A stretch of 64,000 nt of DNA. It comes from Amphibalanus amphitrite (Eukaryota; Arthropoda; Thecostraca; Balanomorpha; Balanidae). The position numbers were made by a program, and so were the translations under genes. The stretch lies in the NCBI RefSeq assembly GCF_019059575.1, contig NW_024881615.1:989756-1053755 (forward strand). The letters run 5' to 3'. The notes under the pieces are model-generated. The model worked only from the letters and a program-made list of their open reading frames with translations, was not told where the DNA came from and ran no database searches. The stretch's first letter is position 1; the number at the start of each line of letters is the position of its first letter. This document shows positions 24,601 through 39,469 of the stretch, one piece after another.

Positions 24601-27600
24601 TATTGTCGAGAATGCTACCGATGACGCTTCAATATAGCCGTTTGCTCAAAACGCTCCCTCTCACCCGCTGCATCCATTTTTACAGACAGTCTCACCTTAC
24701 CAACCCAGTTCCTAAAATAGCCACCTCATCTCGATGACCCGGCTGCAATGCCCCCACCCCACTCAGCCCCGCTGCTGCAAACTCGACGCCCCCCTCTCCG
24801 AGACCTCCACCAACGCGAGACTTTTCCATCCCTGTACCCGACCTGGCCGTCCGAGCCCTCCTCTTAGAGCACCCGTAACCCTTCCCGGGGCCATATTACA
24901 GACAAGTCGAGCTGCCGTAAGTGCGAGCGCGCGCTGAAGGAGCTGGAGAACATTGACGACGAGGCCGACCAGCTGGGCATCGCGTTCGTCAAGATCAACG
25001 ACGAGGCGCTGGCCGACGAGTACTCTCTGGACTCGCTGCCGACGCTCGTCTACTACCGGAACCGGATTCCCATCGTTTACGACGGTACGTGTCGGCTGGC
25101 GACTGGGGAGGGGGAGTGCGGGGATTGACGAGTCAGGGTGTTGAGTGAAGGGCTGTGGAAGAGCCATGGTGAATGATGAAGGGAATGGGTGGAGCAGACC
25201 CGGACTTGCAGCTTAGTTTTTGTCTCCGAACCGAGATGGACTTGAAACATTCTAGATATATATACACTGACGGGACATTCGATCCTCAAGCTGGCCTGAT
25301 TTAGCCGCTCCTGAGAGGTGTTGTCTCTAACCTTCCATCACCCCGCTGTGCCCTCAGGCGACCTGACGAAGGAGGAGGACGTGCTGGACTGGCTGGTGCA
25401 GAACAAGTCCACCGGAGACGACGACGACGAGATCGAGGACGTCAGCGAGACCATGCTGGAGGCCATGATCGACTCGGTCGACTACCTGGCCGTCCTCTTC
25501 TGTGAGTGTTCAGTGGGGGAGGGGACGGTTTGTGAGGGGAACTGCAAGAGGAAAAGGTGGGCGTGGTTTTGATCTGGTTGTTTTATTTCTCTTTTGCGTA
25601 GTTTGAGGGACGTGTTTTATCTTTTTCTTTAGGATTATTACATTTCTTAGGCAATGTAAATTATAAAAGAGGAAAATAGCCTATAGCTCCAGGCCAGCTA
25701 TGCTGAGCCGTCGACCTGGTTTGTTTTCCTGTTCCCTTCCATGAGCTTCTGAGCTTTGAAGCAGGATCATTGATGCGCGGCGTTTTGGTTTTAGCCATTG
25801 AAGTCAGTCATATTTTCGCCGATCCGAAGCCATTCATGCAAGCTCGGGCTACTCCACCCTGTCTGTGCCGCGGCCCACACCCCGTTGCGCACGGCACGTC
25901 GGAGTGGCGCCGGAACCCACCGACTTCCGGTTCGTCTCCGGGGGTGGCGCGGCGCCCGGTGAGAGGAGCCGGCGGCGCCGTGACAGCAGTCACATTCCGG
26001 CCGTGTCAGCCGCTATCGGCGTGGTGCCGGCGCGGCGGTGTCACCCCACCCGGCCACGGTGGCTCCAGTGGCGCGATGATCACGCCAGACGGCCGCACCT
26101 GATGAGAGACCGGCCTCTCCCATCGCCGGAGGTCGCCGAGGGGCGTATCGCCGCTGGGTGTGGTGGCCGCGCCCAGTTTCCGTCGCGGGGTGCGCCGCAC
26201 CTCGGGCCACCAGGAGCTGTCGCGCGTCACGTGGGGTAGGTCAGTTCGAGACTCGAGACTCCCAGGGAGCAGCACAGGACAGGCTATTGTTCTCACGCAA
26301 ACGATGCCACCGCGAAGTTGAGAGACGTCACAAGGCGTTGGCGTTCTAAGTTGGGCGCTCCGAGTCGAAACGGCCTGTCACCCTGACGGTTAGTAGGGCT
26401 CCGAACTTCCATAGCTGACGGCCGGTGGGACCGTCAGGAGCTGTCACCTGCTGGTGGTTGGTGGGACGCCACTGTCGGGCGGTGGGGTTGTCTGCCTGCC
26501 AGTCGACAGCTCGATTTCTGACAGATAATGGAGGTTCACTGTGGGGCCGTGGCTGTTTCTGTGAAGTGCCCACTGAGATAAGGTCAACGCCGAACTTTTC
26601 ACGAGGTCATCTGATGGCTGTTTGGCACCGACACGCCCGCTGAAAACACTGATTTCCTCGGCGACACATTGAGAAATTCCTGTCTATCCTCGCTGACGTA
26701 TCGTAATGATTTTGTATGAAAAATTGTCGCAAAATCATAAAAATTACTGTTTGTGTAAAGCGATTATTCTTAATGTGTATAGATACCTGTTAAAAGATTC
26801 TTGGTTATATCACCAAAAGTTATCCGATGCGTACTCCAGAAGAAGACGCATCTCTTTCAATCACCCCAGACGGTTACGATTCAGCTCACCACCACCTCTC
26901 ACTAACCCCTCCCGACCGGTGCAGCTGACGGGCTTATGACGGCGGCACGATGACGGAGCTGTGATGACGGCCGCGTCTGTGTGTCTGGCCGGCCGTCTAG
27001 TGGCGGCGGCCGACGACGGATCGCCTGCTCTCTGTATACTCCCGGTCTCCACTGGGACCGGCGCCGGTATATTCTCGGCCAGGTGCGCCCGGGCGCCGGC
27101 TGCTTACAGTGAGAGCAGCGGGACGCTCTCGGAGCGAGCGCGGCGGTGTCACGCTCCTGGGGAGGTGTGTAAACACGGACCGCTGCCCCGCAAACGGCGA
27201 ATGGGTGCCCGGCACGACGGGTGGTCGACTTCTCTCTGCTGAGGCGCGGTCATTTAGCAGTTTTTACAGTTGGCCAAATATTGACCGAATTAACTAGTCA
27301 CTAGTCTACATATTTAGTTGCAATCAAATTGGGCAGTCGGCAGATACATCCGTGTTAGGACGTCATTGCATAAATAATTTGTGTGGTCCTTTTCAAGTGA
27401 TTGGCTCTCCGGAAAACCGCTAGCGAAGGAGCCACGGAAGGTGAAGGGTCGGATACGGCCTTGCGTGTGGCAAACTAAGCACGATGAAGCTCACTAAAGC
27501 CCGTTTTCCCTCCCATTCGTTACCGGATTCATCATGTTGCTGCAATCTCTCCTAACTTATCAATCAGGAGGCATGTGAAATCCCTCTTCTTGGACTTCCA

Positions 27601-30600
27601 TTGGTGACCCTAATCCCTTCCCCCGTCCTCGTCCATAGACCAGGAGGACGACGAGGACTCGGAGGCGGCGCTGGCCGAGCTGGAGAACATCGACGACGAG
27701 TGCGACGACCGCGGCATCCACTTCGTCAAGACAGATGACGAGGACGCGGCCAGGTCCTACGGCATCGAGGAGTTCCCCACGCTCGTCTACTTCGAGAAGG
27801 AGATCCCAAACATCTACGATGGTGAGACTATGCTTCTCTTGGGTATGAATGCTTTGAATCGTGCAAAGAAGCAGCTCGCGCAAAGAAGCAGCTCGCTTAG
27901 TTTTCTTTCGCGCAGTAATGCGTTAGGTTTAGCCCAATGAAATCATCGAGCTATTTGTGTTACATGATTGTTTACTTTGTATACAAATATGCATCTCCTT
28001 AGTTTATCTAGAGCGAACAAACACGCCTGCCTAGTTGTCTCTCATGTGTGATTATTTGATTAGACTATCAATGTCGTTAAACCCAGGTGGGAGGGTTGTA
28101 TGTATAATGTAGGTATGATTACAATAGTCCCAATTTTAATCGATTGTTGACATCTTCGACTCCTCATGTGCGGTGATTATAACAGTCCCAATAATCGACG
28201 GTTGACATTCATGTGCGGCCGATAGCCTGGAGGGCTGGTTATGAGCGGGGCCTTTGTTTAGTTTGGATATGGGACCAAGGTTCGATTGATGGACCCCGTG
28301 AGGTGCCAGCGACGTAGGCATGCTGTTTAATTGTTTATATGTCTTGTAGTACGCATCTCTACAGCACAGTGACATCAGATGACCTGACTCGACTCTGACC
28401 TGTCAGAAGGTCTGGCTAAAATATGAAATCTCACGGAAAGCATCAGAACTATGACCTCTCTAGTGACCTGACCCCTGTCACGTGACCTCCCAGGTGACCT
28501 CACCGATGAGGACGAGGTACTAGCCTGGCTGATCCACCAGCTCGAGTCGGACGAGATCGAGGACGTGACGGACGAGATGCTCGACAAGCTCATCAAGGAG
28601 GAGAGCCATGTGGCCGTCCTCTTCTGTGAGTAACGAGTTTACCTCTCTCATAGTGTATTAGCGCTGCGTTTAATCATAGGTATATCGAAAATGCTTTGCA
28701 ATGCCGCAGTTTTCGGCAAGAATGCCACCACAATGCGGAAAGTAATTGCAATGAAATCGAGGACTGCTTATGGTTAGTTTTTTTTTAGTGCATTTGGTTG
28801 AACAACAGATATTTTGTACTAGAAATTATTTCCCTTCATCCCTTGCAATGTCTCTATACTGTTCCCGTTCCAGACGATGAGAACGACAAGAAGTCGCAGC
28901 GCGTGCTGGTCGAGCTGGAGAACATTGACGACGAGTGCGACAAGAACCGGATCGTCTTCGTCAAGATCGACAACGACGACGAGGCGAAGGAGTACGGCAT
29001 CGAGGAGACGCCGACACTGGTCTACTTCGAGGACGGCGTGCCCAGCGTCTACGATGGTGCGTTCGCAGAACGCGGTCTTTTTTACCCACGACAGGTTATG
29101 TGTGTGATGGAAGGCATATGTGGGAGTAATAACAATGGAGACCACCTCAGGGCTCTGAAGACTTGCATCTTTACGTCTTTTTGCTATGCTTAACGTATTT
29201 TTTGGGCATTTCAAAATAAATTTGCTCTCTAGAATATGAAGGTTTGGTGTTGGCGATACCGTGTGATGAAGTGCTAATGCACCATTCGTTTTTTTGCCGA
29301 TATGACCGTGGTGACCTGCGTAGGTGACCTAGGACCGTGGTAGTGACTGCCAGCGCCGGATGACCAACAGGCGACCTGATGAAGGAGGAGGAGGTGCTGG
29401 CCTGGCTGCTGGACCAGGTCGAGAACGAGATGATCGAGGACGTCACCGATGAGATGCTCGACAAGCTGATTGACGGCACCGGGCACCTGGCTGCGCTGTT
29501 CTGTACGTATCGCCGACAAACAGGGCTGGGCGGGGGCTGGCTACCCGAACACAGTAGAAAGCTGCTTTCAGGCAGAGAAAAACACACGGTCATCCACAAA
29601 GGAAGGCCACACAATCGCTTTGTCTCTTCATCTACACAAAGAGCTTTATCGCATCGTGACCTTATTGTTGGGTTGTTATGGGACACCAATCAGCAGACCC
29701 AAGAACACGTCAGGTGAATAATTGTCGTCGATCAATCCATTCTCAATGTGGCTGATCGGGGATAGGGTATAGTGACTATCCCTAGAGAGGCTAACCCTAT
29801 CTAAACGCAAGGAAATCGGGACCGGGCCAGGTCTACTCGTAAACACAGCCGGGTCTAGTTCGAGTCAGGTCTGACCACAAGTTCCGATGCCGCTCAGACT
29901 CTGCTGACCCCACCCAGGCGCCCTGCGGTCGGCTCACACGCATACACGGCCGCTGCGTCACAGCTATACCGTCAGGTGTGTCGGCTCCAGGCCAGTCCGA
30001 CTCAGAGTTTGAGCCCGGCCCAGATCCCCTGCTGGCGGCCCGGGCTGGCCCAGTTCGCCGCCGACAACAACCAAATCGACACCAACTTCGCTCAAAGTCC
30101 GATGTCCAAGTTTTTCTTCGTGGGACTACCCAGACGATAGTATTCGTTTCATTATTGTTAGGTTTGGTTTTGCTGTAAACACGGTAGTGGTATGAAAGCG
30201 TCAGCTGTGCCACGATATATCTGGGTTTTACCGACCGGGCCAGGAAGTCAGTGCCGGTCGCCAGGACCATTTGTGCGTCATTCGCAGCTACTAAATCCAC
30301 AGCTGACTGCGGTTCTTGGAGGGATGCTGTAGGCGGGAGAGATCAGCTCCGTCTGCGTCTGAACTCAGGCCGAGAGTCATGGTATAAAGAGCTGAATTGT
30401 GACGTCTTTGTTTGCTAGAGTTCATCGAAAGACATTTAGTTTGATGATCGTCGAAATATGCAGCATTCATGGGGAGCAGAACTGTTATGAAAACCACGCA
30501 TGTTTGGTAAAACAATCGGGTCACAATGTCATTTGCGCGCAGAGAGATTATGATTTGATGATGTTTCGAGGTTATAGTACTTGCATTTCGAGTATGCATT

Positions 30601-33600
30601 GCTGTGTTTTCTCATAATAACTATGTACGTTCGGACGTCATCTCATTGGTCTTTAACGAAGGAAAGCCATTTCCCTAAACGCGGTTATCAGGAATGCGTA
30701 AGTCACTGCGATAGAATGTCTCAGTTAAGAGCGTGTTAAGTATATGCCTGCATCAGTTATGCTTGTTTTGAGCGGCATCTTCAGATGTAGTAGAAAGCTT
30801 GTGAGTTGACGATGTATATGATTGTCAAATGTAGTATCTCGTTTAAGCACGTTTCTTTACGATAATGCATCGAAGAGCGGTGATCTTCGTTCTATAAAAC
30901 GTATGGGGTGAAATAAGAATGGAAATGTGGCCTTTTGTGCTCTCTTATTGGTTGGGGCTGAATGTAATTTTATGGCAGAGCACGGTAGTTTATTTGCCAC
31001 TTATCTGTCTCTCTGAGTCTGTCCGGTCTGTCTGCCTGTTCGTCTGTCATCTTCACCCTTCCACCGGCCGCCCGTCCATCCGTCTGTTCCTCTCCCTGTC
31101 TGCCGACTGACCTTCCGTCTGCCCTAGTCTCTGTGTGTGTCTGTCTGTGTGCGTCCTCGGTGGTCCGTTACGTCCGTCGTCTGTTTCCAGCGGAACACGA
31201 TGATGTGACTGTACTGTTCTGTAAGTACCGCCGAGTCATCCCCAGCGCTGTCCCCGTAGGTCCGATTCGGGACACCTCGGTCCCTCCCCACTCCCAAACC
31301 CCATTCCATCAGCACAGGACCAGACATACACGTGTGGAACAGCTTACAGCAGCGCTCCGTCTCTCACCGTCCTTTTTAGTTCCCATGGGCACGGCGACAG
31401 TGCGCATGCGTCAATCTCAGTTTTCATGTCGAAAATCAGCTGCATTTTTATTCAGTAGTCGCTTGATTTTGCATGACAAGACATTCCTTCGAAGATCTTT
31501 TAGAGTATTTTGTTGAGAAGATCCGCATGTAAGTTGTTCTTAGGGTTTCGACGTTAAAATGAGTGTGTCTTTAGGCCTCTATTCGTGATTTTTCTTTCTT
31601 CATACACAAGTTTATCTTTATTTACCGGCTTTTACCCGATAGTCAGCTTAATAAAATAGGTGTGCGCAGTTGCAGTGCCACGTCGTTCTGACTCAAATAT
31701 TTGTTTTCCTGATTCCGTAGGTCGACACAAGTAGTAAGCATGCATGAAATGTTTGAGAACATAGTTAAGCCGCCTTTATGCAGGAAGGTGGAAAAGTAAT
31801 AATGGTGGATAAAACAAGCCATTCACTCACAACGGAAAAAAGCCATTCTGCGCATAATTGTCACCGCCTGGAAACGATTGAGCTATAAAAAACACGAAAT
31901 ATTCAGTGAGGAGTTCATGCCTCAGCATGTGCTCGAGGTGCTCACTGGGAGCCTTTGACCAGTATCTGCTAAAGAGCTGCAGCTGATTGCATGTTACAAG
32001 GAGCCACGATTTGCTTTATTGGCACCTTCCCATTGCGCCGAGTTCCACCATCCGTGCGGCCCTCCCTGCCTGCCCCTCTCCTTGCACCCCTCTCCACACC
32101 AGCCCCCTCACCGCTCGCCCGTCCCCTAGATGACAAGGGCCAGAAGAAGTCGCAGAAGGTGCTGGTCGAGCTGGAGAACATTGACGACGAGTGTGACGAG
32201 CACGGCATCGTCTTCGTCAAGATCGACAACACGGAGGAGGCGATCGAATACGGCATCGAGCAGCTGCCGACACTGGTCTACTTCGAGAACGAGATCCCCA
32301 GCATCTATGACGGTGAGCGCTGAGCGCTAAGCGGTGACAACAGCTGCTGCCGAGTGTTGTCGACGATTTAGTAACATGAATCAGGAAAATTGAGTTGTGT
32401 CAATTGCTTAGGTAACGAAAATCGCCAGAAGAAGGGAGCATTTTGTATTTGCTTTTATCTGTTTTCTTTATCGTCTTTGTGCCGGGAGTAACAGTTTAGT
32501 CGAAATATGCAAGCACGCCCGTCCATGGTACCGTAAACACTCCCAGATGGTAAACAACTGGGGCGATGGCCATCCATCAGAGGGGAAGACCTCTGGTGTC
32601 TGTTTTGTTTTTCTCGTGTGTGTTCCGGTGATCGACACTGCCTGACAGCTGGCACTAGTCTGCTCTTCTGACATTGATGACCTGACTTGCTCACCATAGT
32701 GACCAAATGTCCTGATAGATCCGCTATTATAACTCGATAAGTCTACCCCGGCGAATCCTGAGACCCGGTGACCTGACGGATTCCACCCCTGGACCTGACG
32801 AAACTGATGATGCACAGGTGACCTGATGAACGAGGAGGAGGTGCTGGCCTGGCTAGTGCGCCAGGTCTCCTCGGACGAGATCGAGGACGTGACGGACGAG
32901 ATGCTGGACAAGATCATCGAGAGGAACCCCTACGTGGCGGCCGTATTCTGTGAGTACCCGCCGCCCGCTCTGCGTATACTGGTCTTGGAGGTGGGATGGA
33001 AACTGGGTGCCTAGTCTCCATTCTTTTAGCCGCTCTGTCGTTTGAGTCAAGCCACGTCTTGTCATGGTGACTGAATGCGCGCGTATATCTACCGGTGTGG
33101 TGTCAGGTGTCTCCTTTCCCCCACTCTAGTCACGCATAGTGAGCAGAAACGATGTGTGTTTCGTCATCCTTAGTAGACGACAACAGAACGATTGACTGAT
33201 TTTTACACAGCATCATGACTCATTTTCTTTCACGTTTGAGGTAGCAGAGAACATTTGGTTTTAGGTAGCTGCATGAAAACCTATTTAAGGTTAATGTGTA
33301 CGTGAATGCAGTTTAACCAGCTACCGTTAGCCTGCTAGTTCTTTGATGTCCACACTGTTCGTCATATACTCTAGAACCCTTGATTGCCAATTTGATCACT
33401 CGTAAATGGGTATCGTGGCACCTTAGCGCGTCATAATTAACAAATATGAATGCATATGATACGTATGTTTGTTTCTTAGTTTCAATATAAATGCACGAAC
33501 GACGATCATTAATCAAGCGCCAGGGAAAATATTGTCTACAAGTATGCATCATTGATGTTACTATATCTTGGATGCATGCCACATCTCATAAAATAACACT

Positions 33601-36042
33601 ACACTACACGTACACTGAAATGTGTTATTCTGCTAATGGTCCGGCGTCTAACCTTATTATCTGGCCTTCTGATTTTCAGGGGGTAAGTTAGTTTGTTCGT
33701 GAGTACTAGCTTTTGAGATTGCCCTCTCTTATCAAAAGAAGTATAATAGAGTTGTATGCATGGTTGTGTGAACTTGTTCCCCGCTTTTCTGTTAAAAAAG
33801 AAACCTCAAAAGCGGCATTTTCTGTTAACATATTGGTTATTTAGATATCGGGACCATTGCTGAGTGCAATATTTGTTTCGTAGCTAGATTTCATCTTCCG
33901 TTTGCGTTCTTTATGATTTATAAAAATAAGTTGAAATAAATCTTTGAATACCTGAAGGCAGTTACTTTTGTTTCCCTTTCCTCTCACTTATTTCCTTTCT
34001 TACCTTCCTTATCTTATTTCATGACCGATATTTTAATGTGTACTTTATAATTTTGTCAGGATCGAATGGAAGTGCTTTGTTGTGATTTTGTTTCCGATCT
34101 GCGACCATCTCAGTTATGCGGGTTATCCATGAAGCACGAGTGATATCGCTCCCTGTTTGCAGTGGTGGAACCCCCATTCTTATACCCAGTTCTTTTTTTT
34201 TAATAAATAAACTGCATTTCTCTATTCATCTGTGATCGTAGTTGTTGTGTACTGCTTTGGTCATATTTATGAGACAATAGTGTTTTGATATCTTCTTTTG
34301 AAACGCAGGGCAGTAGATAAAAAGAAAGTTATGTGTAAAAAGAAAAAAAAACATTTTGAGAATATCACCTCTTTCTTGTGACCCCGAACGTCTCAAATTA
34401 CCAGCGGAATAAGATAGAGTGCTGATTAGTCGCCGCTGTTCTTCAGACGACAAGGATGACAAGCAGGACCTGAACACGCTGGTCGAGCTGGAAAACATCG
34501 ACGACGAGTGCGACAAGCACGGCATCGTCTTCGTCAAGATCGACAACGACGAGGAAGCCAAGGAGTACGGCATCGAGGAGCTACCGACGCTGGTCTACTT
34601 CGAGAACCAGATCCCCAGCATCTATGAAGGTCAGTGATGTGCAGTATGAGCATATGTCCGGTAAATGAAACACAACTGCAGCTCGTATCCGCTCTACATA
34701 TGCATGATTTTTCTTTTTTTCTATTAAGTGCTTGATTTCCGCAGCATTCTTCATTGCTTTGAATGAACAGCCTCTTTCCGACAAATGAATACCTCGCTTA
34801 TCTCGTTTTGATGACATGTCGAGCTGTCTGTTGCCGTCTGACCGATACTGGCCGCGCCCTCAGGTGATCTGAACGACGAGAACCAGGTGCTGGAGTGGCT
34901 GGTGGAGCAGAAGGAGTCTTCCACCATCGAGGAGGTCACTGATGAGATCCTGGACGACCTCGTCAAGGATCACGGCTACGTCGCCGTCTACTACAGTGAG
35001 TCGGCGACACGGCTGGCACGGGTGGGCGTGCGTGCTAACAAACATGGCTCATGTCCTGTCAATCACTTGCAAACATTCACATATCTTATATCCAGATCAC
35101 GGACAACTCTAATTGGCAGTGAAAATTGTGTTCACCTTAACACTGAAGATTTAGACTAGAATAAGTCACGCTGAAGTAAAAGAATAATTGTGCAAATTAT
35201 AAGTATATAAGTGCCGTTATAGGTTCAGTTATTTTTCCATTTTTTTTTTTTATTTGTACCTCAAATACGGTGCCTGGTTTATTTGAAATTCAGCGTGGTG
35301 GTCATGACGTATTCTGGTCACTTTCTGTATAAAGTAGCTAAAAAAGGTCGAATGATAGCATTATAAATGTGAACATGCCACTCCACTAGTTAGTCGAAGC
35401 CTATCCTTAACATTTGACTTTTTACATGGTTCTAACATTTGATTGTTAAATGTTTTTTTACCGACTCATCTGTGAATATCAAGGCACTGGTGCACATTTT
35501 TGTATTACGCTCGCACATTTGTATAATGCAATACATTGTCGGTAATACAAATACAAATGCGGTGTTTAAGAACTTCGAATAACGCCATATTTTTACTTGA
35601 TTTTCAGTCGGTAGGTTTTCGTGGAGGTCGTGAGTACGCGAGTGTTACAGTGTTCCCCGTATGAGCCGCTTCAAATGAGTTATTTCAGTTGGCATGCGCA
35701 CCACTTTCTCAGTTAAAGCTCTGCCCGATCACTATTTGCGTAAAGAAACGATTATGTTCGTAAAAATTAAACGGTTGTTTTTCGTTGCTTTCATTCTACC
35801 CCACGGTCATTAGGTTGTTTTATTTTAATCGATTGCCATATGGTTTGTGATATGATCTATTTCATTTATTAAATGATTTGTTACAGGTATGCTTCCGTCT
35901 ATTCCTACTCTTGAGCTGAACCTTTATTTGCTTTATACATAAGTGAATGACTATCGGCATTGTATGATTGTGCATAAATTGCTTGCTAAAAGTGTTTGGC
36001 TCTTAGCATAGACCCTCGACCCACACCCACGTCATTCTATCT

Positions 36043-36116
<74 letters not shown>

Positions 36117-36300
36117 TCTCTCTCTCTCTCCCCTCTCTCCCTCTCTCCCTCTCTCCCTCTCTCCCTCTCCCTCCCCCTCCCCCTCCCTCTCCCTCCCTCT
36201 CCCTCTCCCTCTCCCTCTCCCTCTCCCTCTCCCTCTCCCTCTCCCTCTCCCTCTCCCTCTCCCTCTCCCTCTCCCTCTCCCTCTCCCTCTCCCTCTCCCT

Positions 36301-36353
<53 letters not shown>

Positions 36354-39300
36354 TTTCCACCTCTATCCCCTCCCTCACTCCCTCCATCCCTCTTTGACGG
36401 TACCACTACCATCACTCGCCCCCTCTCCCGCTCCCTCCCACCGCTCTCAGGCGGTCCATGCAAGAAGGGCGACCAGTGCAGCCGGCTGCTGGACGAGTTA
36501 GAGAACATTGACGACGAGACGGACGAGCACGGCATCATCTTCGTCACCACCGAGGACACCGGCTTCGCCAAGAGCTCGGCGGGCATCAAAAAGTTCCCCG
36601 CACTCGTCTTGTACAAGAATGGTCACCCTCTGGCCTATCCGGGTAAGTGGATTGTTTGCAGATAGTGCAAAGGTTTGATTACGTGCGAATATCCGGATAT
36701 TGCTGTCAGCTTGAATTCAATGAACAAGTGTTACATTTTTTTATTATAAGGTTACTCGTTCAAGCACCAGCAGCACTTGAGACACGACGTTACGACGCAA
36801 AATGCAAATCCACCACCACATCTATCTAACCGTGTGTACACGCCTGGGTGGTATTTTCTGCAGGTAAGATCGCAGACGAGGAGGCCGTGCTGAAGTGGCT
36901 GACGGACGACAAGACTCTGGAGCTGCCCGACCAGATCGAGGAGGTCAACGGACGCATGCTCAAGAAGTTCATCGACGATGACAGTGACGACGTTGTCGCC
37001 TTCTTCTGTGAGTCAGATGGGAAGATAATGTCCTGTGATCTGGCATCGATTACTTGCTTCAGTGACTTACGGCTTCTTACGTTATGTGGGTAGTCTGTTT
37101 ATGTGACATGGTGAATCTTTTGGCCAAGTTATTCGCACTAAATATGCTCACTTCATGATACATTATACGACGCCTCCAAAAGCCAAAACAATTTCAAGCC
37201 TGCTAACTTTTACCGCTCCCTTTCCCTCCGCAGACAAGAAGAAGGACAAGAACGCGGATGCGATCCTGGCGGAGCTGGAGCACATTGACGACGACACGGA
37301 GAGGGCCGGTATCACGTTCGTCAAGTGCTCCGACTCGCTGGCCGCCAAGCAGTACCAGGTCACCCGGCCGGCCATCGTCTTCTTCCACAATGACAAGCCG
37401 GTCGTCTACAAAGGTACGCAAACATGCATGGGTCGGGTTTTGTGAATGAAGAATCCGCTATCGGGAGGATTTCATGTTTTTTGTGGTGCTCATTTAAAAT
37501 TTTGTATTCAGTAGCGTAACATTTCCGTTCATTCTTATTCCTTGATGCTATTTTGAATGCCTCATTAGATATCATTGCTGTGACCTTTGTCTGGATATTA
37601 TAACTAGCCATTTCGGCGAAATTTCATTGTTCACGCTTTTATGGTGTCTATAGGCGATCTGAAGGACGAGGACAAGCTGCTCGAGTGGCTGATGGAGATG
37701 AAGGACACGGTCGCCGATGACGTCATCGAGGAGGTCAAGGGCGCCCAGCTGCAGAAGATGGTCGACGAGCTCGACTACCTGGTCGTCTTCTTCTGTACGA
37801 AAACCCAGACACTTTCACTTGTTTATAATTTGTGCGACATTCGAATTATCTAGTCGAAAGATTGTAGGTCATTCATGTAATAAAATTGTATGTTGCGCAT
37901 TAGCGTGTCGTCCTAACGCCGCGACTGTCGGGCAGATGACGAGAAGTGTAAGAACTGTGACGCCATCCTGGCCGAGCTGGAGAACATTGACGACGAGGCT
38001 GACGACGCCGGCATCCACTTCGTCAAGACCATGGACACGGCGTTCGCCAAGAGCCTGGGCATCCACACGTTCCCCACGGTGGTCTACTTTGAGGACTCGG
38101 TCCCGATCGTCTACAACGGTGAGGGAGGCCGGTCTGATGACCCGGCCCGGGGTCGGGTGGGGGTCAGAGGGCAAGCTGTAGTCGGTAGGGGAGGGGCTAG
38201 GATAGCGTATTGTATGGGGTTTGGAAATGGAGACCGACCGGTACCGGAGATGGGATACCGGAGTATTATGTAGTCAGTGATTGGTTTGTTAGGATGGTAT
38301 AATGTGCATGGCATTGAGCTGATGGCAAGTTAGCTGTTAAATGGGGAGGGTTTCGTTGCTGGGTTCTGCCATCTAAGAATCTATCATTGCGTTCTTATTC
38401 TTAAGTCAGGCCAGATTTTGACTGTCACTTATTGCTTTGATATTCCACTTGATAGGCATACGGGTGTTTGTTATGTGCCTGCTAGTTCCATCTAAAAGTA
38501 GGCAGGGATAGTTTTAGGATAGGCTTCACGGCTCTATGCTTCATCAATGCTGTTGCGCATAGCAGCAGCCAGCAACATGCTCGTTTCTGACGCAAACCAC
38601 ACGACACAACGCCTTGTTGGTCTGTGTCATTTACCATGTGTGTGCCTTTGTGACGTCTTTAGTATCCGACCACCGGTAACTGATGATGTTTTAGTCGCAA
38701 CTTTCTGTTTTTTGTCTAGCTAGTTTACCGTTTATTTTTTAGACACACTGTAACCCAGCGTGTTTTCGTTCCTGACCCCTGAGCGAACTCTGTTTTCGCA
38801 CGCCCATCTCTGACCCAATGCCATCCCGAACATTCTAGGTGATCTAAAGAAAGAAGAAGCCGTGCTACAGTGGGTTTTGACCCAAAAAAGTAAGCACCTC
38901 TCTTCACTCTTTCTCCGCTATTCGACTCGCTATCCGGCGCGTAAAACTGCGAAAATTCGGCGCGAACCAGAGAACATTAACGTCGAGATAAATTGTGGGA
39001 AAGCACTGCCGATGCTCACTCTGGCCCGCTGGTGGCTCAATCCTCGGTTGTAACTCGCCTCGGGCTGTGTCGTTTTCGGCATTTGGCTGCTTCACTAGGC
39101 CTCAAGGACTCGCTAGAGTCCTGTGGTGGCACGAGCTGCTCGTCTCAGTCTCGCCGTTGGTGTGGCCGCGCCTGGCCCGGCGCCGGAGACCGCTGACCGG
39201 GCGGTGTGTGTGCCTGCAGGCGACTCCGACACCACAGCCACAGCGCCCTTCTCGAAGGAGCAGTGTTTCTCGATGAAGGTGGACGGCGGCAACGCTTACC

Positions 39301-39437
39301 AATGCTGCCCGCCGCCGGACAGACGGCAAGGCAAGCAGGGGTCAGGCCGACCGAACAGTGTTAGTGCTCCGCCGACTCCGGGCCGCGTGCATGCCTTCTG
39401 TGCCGTGGTCTGCTGGACTCTGCTGCGCCGCCTCTGA

Positions 39438-39469
<32 letters not shown>

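Noticed and set aside
36032-36616. Long open frames of alternating Ser-Leu or Glu-Arg/Gly
   Set aside because: Translation of the CT/CCCTCT microsatellite; no codon or splice support.
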